From an uncultured Saprospiraceae bacterium (GTDB taxonomy: Bacteria; Bacteroidota; Bacteroidia; Chitinophagales; Saprospiraceae): DNA of 8,827 bases. A program made the position numbers and the translations under genes. The notes under the pieces were generated by a model. The model was not told the DNA's origin, searched no databases, and saw nothing but the letters and a program-made list of their open reading frames with translations. This document shows, one piece after another, positions 6,029 through 8,827 of the stretch. The DNA is taken from NCBI GenBank assembly GCA_937959095.1, contig CALGLY010000256.1:1-8827 (forward strand), in the 5' to 3' direction. The stretch's first letter is position 1; each line of letters starts with the position of its first letter.

Positions 6029-6901
6029 ATGAAATTAAAACTTACAATTCTCTTTTTTGCATTTAACTTATGCTATTTAACTGCTCAAGAATGTTCGTGT
6101 GTTTGTTCGGATATTCTTGCTTTGCCTGATCCGCTTGTTCGGTTTGTAGCAAATGAAGCACAATGCACTAGCGAATGCGCTGCGCTAATGTATACTTCCT
6201 CGCAATTCGTTGGTGGAATATGTACTTGTACTGGTGCTCCCAATCCGCCCGATCCGTCACCACCTGTTACTGTCCCTTCCGAAGCGGATTGTGTTACAGC
6301 TTGCACGATGGTAGGATATATGACCTCGGTATGCGGGCCTGTGCCAGTGGAGTTGGTTTCCTTTACGGGACACTCGAATCAGGAGTTTATTGTATTGGAA
6401 TGGGAAACAGCATCGGAACTTGAAAATGCAGGTTTCGAAATTGAACGCAGTACTGATGCATCCAATTGGCAGTTGCTAGATTTCGTGAAAGGTTTCGGTA
6501 CAACAATAGAACCACAAGCATATAAATGGAAAGATAACAGCCCTCTTACAGGAACGACTTATTATCGCTTGCGACAAGTGGATAATGATGGAACGTTTGA
6601 TTATAGTGAAGTGATAAGTGTTCGTTTTGATAATAAGGCGAGTGAAACAGAACTCATCGCATGGCCAAATCCAGTGAGTAACTCCTTGCGTTTTCAACTC
6701 ATTGGAGAAGAAAAATACTATGGCGAATTTGTTCATATATATGATAGTTTCGGTAGGCTGCTAAAAACACAAGTTGCTGATCGCTGGTATTTGCGAGACA
6801 ATCAAGGCGAGATAAATGTGAGTGATTTGGCAAGTGGCTTATACTTTATAAGTATTCAAGTGGATGGTCAGATTTTTAATCAAAAATTTATGAAGCATTA
6901 A
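6029..6901 (+). CDS. Secreted Cys-rich protein with T9SS C-terminal sorting domain
   Basis: The 290-residue precursor has a signal peptide (1-19, cleavage likely before Gln20). Next is a Cys-rich region (22-105) opening with CSCVC (22-26) and containing two copies of a short module: EAxCxxxCxxxxY at 43-55 and again at 85-97, each closed by further Cys (C65/C67; C102). A Pro-rich spacer (70-83) separates them. From PVELVSF (106-112) to about 202 is a fibronectin-III-like domain with WETASELENAGFEIERS and YYRLRQVDNDG, typical of T9SS substrates. From about 211 to the end is a type A sorting domain (WPNPVSN, DSFGRLL, LASGLYFISI, QKFMKH) that directs export across the outer membrane and anchoring or release by the PorU sortase. 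The function of the Cys-rich head is unknown. Disulfide bonding outside the cell is inferred from the paired cysteines. Confidence 0.9.
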   Translation: MKLKLTILFFAFNLCYLTAQECSCVCSDILALPDPLVRFVANEAQCTSECAALMYTSSQFVGGICTCTGAPNPPDPSPPVTVPSEADCVTACTMVGYMTSVCGPVPVELVSFTGHSNQEFIVLEWETASELENAGFEIERSTDASNWQLLDFVKGFGTTIEPQAYKWKDNSPLTGTTYYRLRQVDNDGTFDYSEVISVRFDNKASETELIAWPNPVSNSLRFQLIGEEKYYGEFVHIYDSFGRLLKTQVADRWYLRDNQGEINVSDLASGLYFISIQVDGQIFNQKFMKH

Positions 6902-6924
6902 TTTTGATGCACTAGATATTAAGC

Positions 6925-6959
6925 TAGGAGATGCGAGACTGAAAACAGTACATCTCCTA
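6925..6959 (+). terminator. Possible weak terminator or 3' hairpin after the T9SS-substrate gene
   Basis: TAGGAGATG (6925-6933) pairs with CATCTCCTA (6951-6959), and inside it ACTG pairs with CAGT around AAAA. The hairpin begins 23 bases after the stop, the usual place for a terminator, but only TATCTTAA follows, so there is no real T-tract. It may stabilise the 3' end of the mRNA instead. Confidence 0.45.
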
Positions 6960-7177
6960 TCTTAACATCTGGGATTTTGACATCTTTTTAGATAAAAAAG
7001 TACTTACCTTATTAGATAGAAAAAATAAGTACTCCCTTGAAATGCCCTAAACTTATTCCAACTTTTCTAATGCTTTCCTTATAATAATTTCTTCTAAAGC
7101 TTCTTCCCCGAAGTAGGTAAAAACACCTATTTTAAAACTTGGGTTTTTCCACTCTGAGAAAAGAAACGATGAATACT

Positions 7178-7185
7178 GACCTTTG
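7178..7185 (+). promoter_or_regulatory. Candidate -7 promoter box for the two-repeat secreted protein
   Basis: GACCTTTG matches the Bacteroidota -7 consensus TAnnTTTG except for the first base and lies 49 bases before the ATG at 7235, leaving a leader of roughly 40 bases. No clear -33 TTG at the usual spacing. Confidence 0.35.
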
Positions 7186-7234
7186 TATAAATGATTCGCT
7201 CATAATTTACTTAATGGTTTAAAATTCAATCAAC

Positions 7235-7879
7235 ATGAGAATTTTTCTTTTTTCAATAATCTTAATGTTATCTACAAGTACTTTCGTTATTGGACAAAGT
7301 ACAACAGTGAATGGTCGCAACGCTAATTTTGTGAAATTTGGAAATAGCAAAACTGCTTTTCTTGGTTCGTTCATTCAAAGAGGTGGTGCTAAACAATGGG
7401 CGGAAGAAGGTACAAAACAAGGAGTTACTCGTTATAAATTTACGGAAACACACCGAGATGACTGGTCGGTCTATTTGACAGACAACTCTAGAGGAGTAAA
7501 TATTCAACTGGATTTGCATACTAAAAAGGTGATGTATTCAGACAAAAAGAATCCTACTCGTCGTCCTCTATATAACATCACTCAACAGTATACTGGCGCG
7601 AATGGCTGGACAGTTTGCCTTGCAGAATTTGGCCATGCTTCAGGGAAAGCCTTAGGTTCATTTGTTCAGAAAAATGCAACGGATTGGGTAGAGCAAAACG
7701 CAGCTGGAAAAGCATCTTTCAAATTTAAGGAAGAAGGACGCGATGAATGGAGTGTCTACCTAAAAGATGCTTCTAGAGGAGTGAAAATTCAACTGGATTT
7801 GCACACTAAAAAAGTAATGTATAGCGATCGAAATAATCCAAAAGCAAGAGTACTGTATTCTATTAAGAGTGCACGATAA
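7235..7879 (+). CDS. Secreted protein made of two copies of an unnamed WSVYL-containing domain
   Basis: The 214-residue precursor has a signal peptide (1-20, cleavage likely before Gln21). The mature part is two similar copies of one domain, about 44-115 and 141-210. Both copies share GSF[IV]Q, a Trp-x-Glu, KF-x-E, RD[DE]WSVYL, SRGV-x-IQLDLHTKKVMYSD, NP and LY-x-I. Trp77 and Trp172 are 95 residues apart. The link between the copies (116-140) has the only mature-part cysteine, C128. The composition suggests a small beta-rich fold. I recall similar RDDWSVYLxDxSR segments in other secreted bacterial proteins but know no named function; a binding role is only a guess. There is no lipobox, sorting domain or catalytic motif, so it is probably periplasmic or released. 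The repeats stay close at DNA level (7487-7534 against 7772-7819), pointing to a fairly recent duplication or constraint. A strong terminator follows the gene. Confidence 0.9.
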   Translation: MRIFLFSIILMLSTSTFVIGQSTTVNGRNANFVKFGNSKTAFLGSFIQRGGAKQWAEEGTKQGVTRYKFTETHRDDWSVYLTDNSRGVNIQLDLHTKKVMYSDKKNPTRRPLYNITQQYTGANGWTVCLAEFGHASGKALGSFVQKNATDWVEQNAAGKASFKFKEEGRDEWSVYLKDASRGVKIQLDLHTKKVMYSDRNNPKARVLYSIKSAR

Positions 7880-7962
7880 TAATGCTAGTGTATCCGATAA
7901 TACTAGTGCATACTTTTATAAGTATTGATGAAATTTGTGAATTACTTATAAGTTGATATAAT

Positions 7963-7999
7963 AGGTTCTTTGGCAACTCTTGCCAAAGAACCTTATTTT
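7963..7999 (+). terminator. Rho-independent terminator after the two-repeat secreted protein gene
   Basis: AGGTTCTTTGGCA (7963-7975) pairs perfectly with TGCCAAAGAACCT (7981-7993) around ACTCT. The 13-bp stem is followed by TATTTT (7994-7999). It begins 84 bases after the stop at 7879. The bases between contain small AT-rich palindromes such as ACTTATAAGT, but nothing else recognisable. Confidence 0.9.
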
Positions 8000-8110
8000 G
8001 TACTAAGTTATGAATTTAATAGTTGAAAAAATGATAGGGACTAAAAAATAAAAATAGGTGACGAAAAAACGTAAAGTGGGGAAAAATGAATTCTACTATT
8101 TTATTTTTTC

Positions 8111-8118
8111 TACCTTTA
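8111..8118 (+). promoter_or_regulatory. Candidate -7 promoter box for the lipoprotein gene
   Basis: TACCTTTA, identical to the octamer before the M1 peptidase gene, lies 47 bases before the ATG at 8166 and just after a T-rich stretch. No TTG stands at the expected -33 distance. Transcription from here would give a leader of about 40 bases, rich in A near the start codon. Confidence 0.4.
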
Positions 8119-8165
8119 GGAAAGAAGTTGTACTAAATTATTACTAATAAAACAAAACGAAAAAA

Positions 8166-8687
8166 ATGAAAAAGGGATTATTAATTGTATGTGCAATACT
8201 GTATGTTGCTATGTGTAGTGTGCTAGTATTGGCTTGTAATAATGAGCCTTCAGCAGAGGAGAGTTCTCCCGATGTATTTACATTTGACAAGAAATGTATG
8301 GCCTTATGTGACAAAAGTAAACAGCCTGGAAAATATGAAATCAGTAAAGATTGTGCGGATTGCATGAAGGACAATTACAAGAAAAAAGATAAGAAAAAAA
8401 AGATGGAAGGGCTGAAATTAATGGCACGGGATAGTATATTAGGATTTAATATTCAAGTAGCAGAACTACAAGAAATGCTTGATACGCTTAAAGCACACGG
8501 AGGAGGAAATGTATATGCTATGCTTGCCGTGCGTGATACAATGGAAGGGAAAAAAGAAAAACTAGTGCCAGAATTAGTCTTTCAGGTAGAGCCAAACGCT
8601 AATCAAAATAAAGTAGCTGACGGAGGTGGAAGTCAGTATTTTGATTTTACTAGACCTTGTCCTGATTATTGTCCTAAAGTTGATTAA
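8166..8687 (+). CDS. Cys-patterned lipoprotein of unknown function
   Basis: The 173-residue precursor starts with a lipoprotein signal (MKKGLLIVCAILYVA...) and a lipobox VLA-C24. It would therefore be lipidated at Cys24 and held in the inner or outer membrane, facing the periplasm or cell surface. The mature part carries six cysteines in three pairs: C44-x3-C48, C63-x2-C66 and C165-x3-C169, the last within RPCPDYCPKVD at the C-terminus. A very Lys-rich stretch (72-79) separates the first two pairs from a helical middle segment (about 90-112, with ELQEMLDTLKAH). A probable beta part follows (MLAVRDTMEG; LVPELVFQVEP). I do not recognise the family. The paired cysteines could form disulfides or bind a metal; nothing visible decides this. 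The gene has its own putative promoter and no close partner. Confidence 0.85.
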   Translation: MKKGLLIVCAILYVAMCSVLVLACNNEPSAEESSPDVFTFDKKCMALCDKSKQPGKYEISKDCADCMKDNYKKKDKKKKMEGLKLMARDSILGFNIQVAELQEMLDTLKAHGGGNVYAMLAVRDTMEGKKEKLVPELVFQVEPNANQNKVADGGGSQYFDFTRPCPDYCPKVD

Positions 8688-8721
8688 TTAATGGAATTAT
8701 CACTTTAAGTGATTCAAGCAA

Positions 8722-8752
8722 TTTGGTAGCTAATGGGAAATTAGCTACCAAA
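8722..8752. other. Strong hairpin downstream of the lipoprotein gene
   Basis: TTTGGTAGCTAAT (8722-8734) pairs perfectly with ATTAGCTACCAAA (8740-8752) around GGGAA, a 13-bp stem. It sits 34 bases after the lipoprotein stop but is followed by A and not T on the plus strand, and has no T-tract after it on the minus strand, so it is not a standard intrinsic terminator. It is flanked by ATCACTT-T-AAGTGAT (8699-8713) and by GATTCAAG (8711-8718), whose complement CTTGAATC is at 8803-8810. Confidence 0.55.
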
Positions 8753-8827
8753 AAAGCAAAGAATTTACCTGCTTATTTCTCATAAGTGACTAAATTCGAT
8801 TCTTGAATCAGTTAAGTAATGAAGAAT

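Larger units (their letters stand above)
6902..7234. other. Intergenic region with small repeats, no gene seen
   Basis: An imperfect duplication, TTAGATAAAAAAGTACTT at 6988-7005 and TTAGATAGAAAAAATAAGTACT at 7012-7033, also places AGTACTTA (6999-7006) opposite TAAGTACT (7026-7033) as an 8-bp inverted repeat with a 19-base loop. The 5' end holds a longer hairpin (6925-6959) and the 3' end a candidate promoter box (7178-7185). Stops interrupt all frames and no RNA gene was recognised. Confidence 0.5.

Noticed and set aside
6476..6736. Minus-strand ORF inside the T9SS-substrate gene
   Set aside because: It is antisense to the conserved FN3-like and sorting domains, with no recognisable product.
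8722..8810. tRNA-like sequence (TTGGTAGC and TTCGATTC segments)
   Set aside because: The pieces resemble D- and T-loop parts, but spacing is wrong, there is no acceptor stem or anticodon arm, and the first piece belongs to a 13-bp hairpin.

Overview
The window comes from a member of the Bacteroidota. The clearest evidence is a secreted protein with a C-terminal type IX secretion (T9SS) sorting domain. Supporting signs are signal peptides followed by Gln, weak or absent Shine-Dalgarno sequences, -7-like boxes resembling TAnnTTTG, and a moderately AT-rich composition. The genus cannot be told from this sequence.

Layout, left to right. (1) Bases 1-159 are the 3' end of a threonine synthase gene (thrC). 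A strong terminator follows, overlapping by two bases a perfect 24-bp palindrome whose core, TGTTCCACGTGGAACA, is a ParB-binding parS site. This chromosome-partition site suggests a chromosomal location, probably on the origin side. (2) 341-2677 encodes a secreted M1-family zinc metallopeptidase with an intact HExxH-x18-E site, closed by a textbook terminator. (3) 2882-4180 is a markedly AT-rich orphan gene for a protein with a single phospholipase-D-like nuclease motif and an unrecognised C-terminal region; it looks acquired and possibly defence-related. (4) About 4187-4360 is a run of stem-loops with three-base loops. A 74-codon ORF lies over them, but the structure, not the protein, seems to be the real feature. 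(5) 4448-4717 encodes a small two-helix membrane protein, convergent (1-bp gap) with an ornithine cyclodeaminase/mu-crystallin family enzyme on the minus strand (4719-5663). (6) 6029-6901, 7235-7879 and 8166-8687 are three separately transcribed genes for envelope or secreted proteins: a Cys-rich T9SS substrate, a protein made of two copies of an unnamed domain, and a Cys-patterned lipoprotein.

Most genes are single transcription units with their own leaders and often their own terminators, so this is a loosely packed region and not an operon. No pathway joins them. The items most worth attention are the parS site, the orphan PLD-like nuclease with the adjacent hairpin array, and the internally duplicated secreted proteins of unknown function. 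I saw no CRISPR array, tRNA, rRNA or transposase gene.
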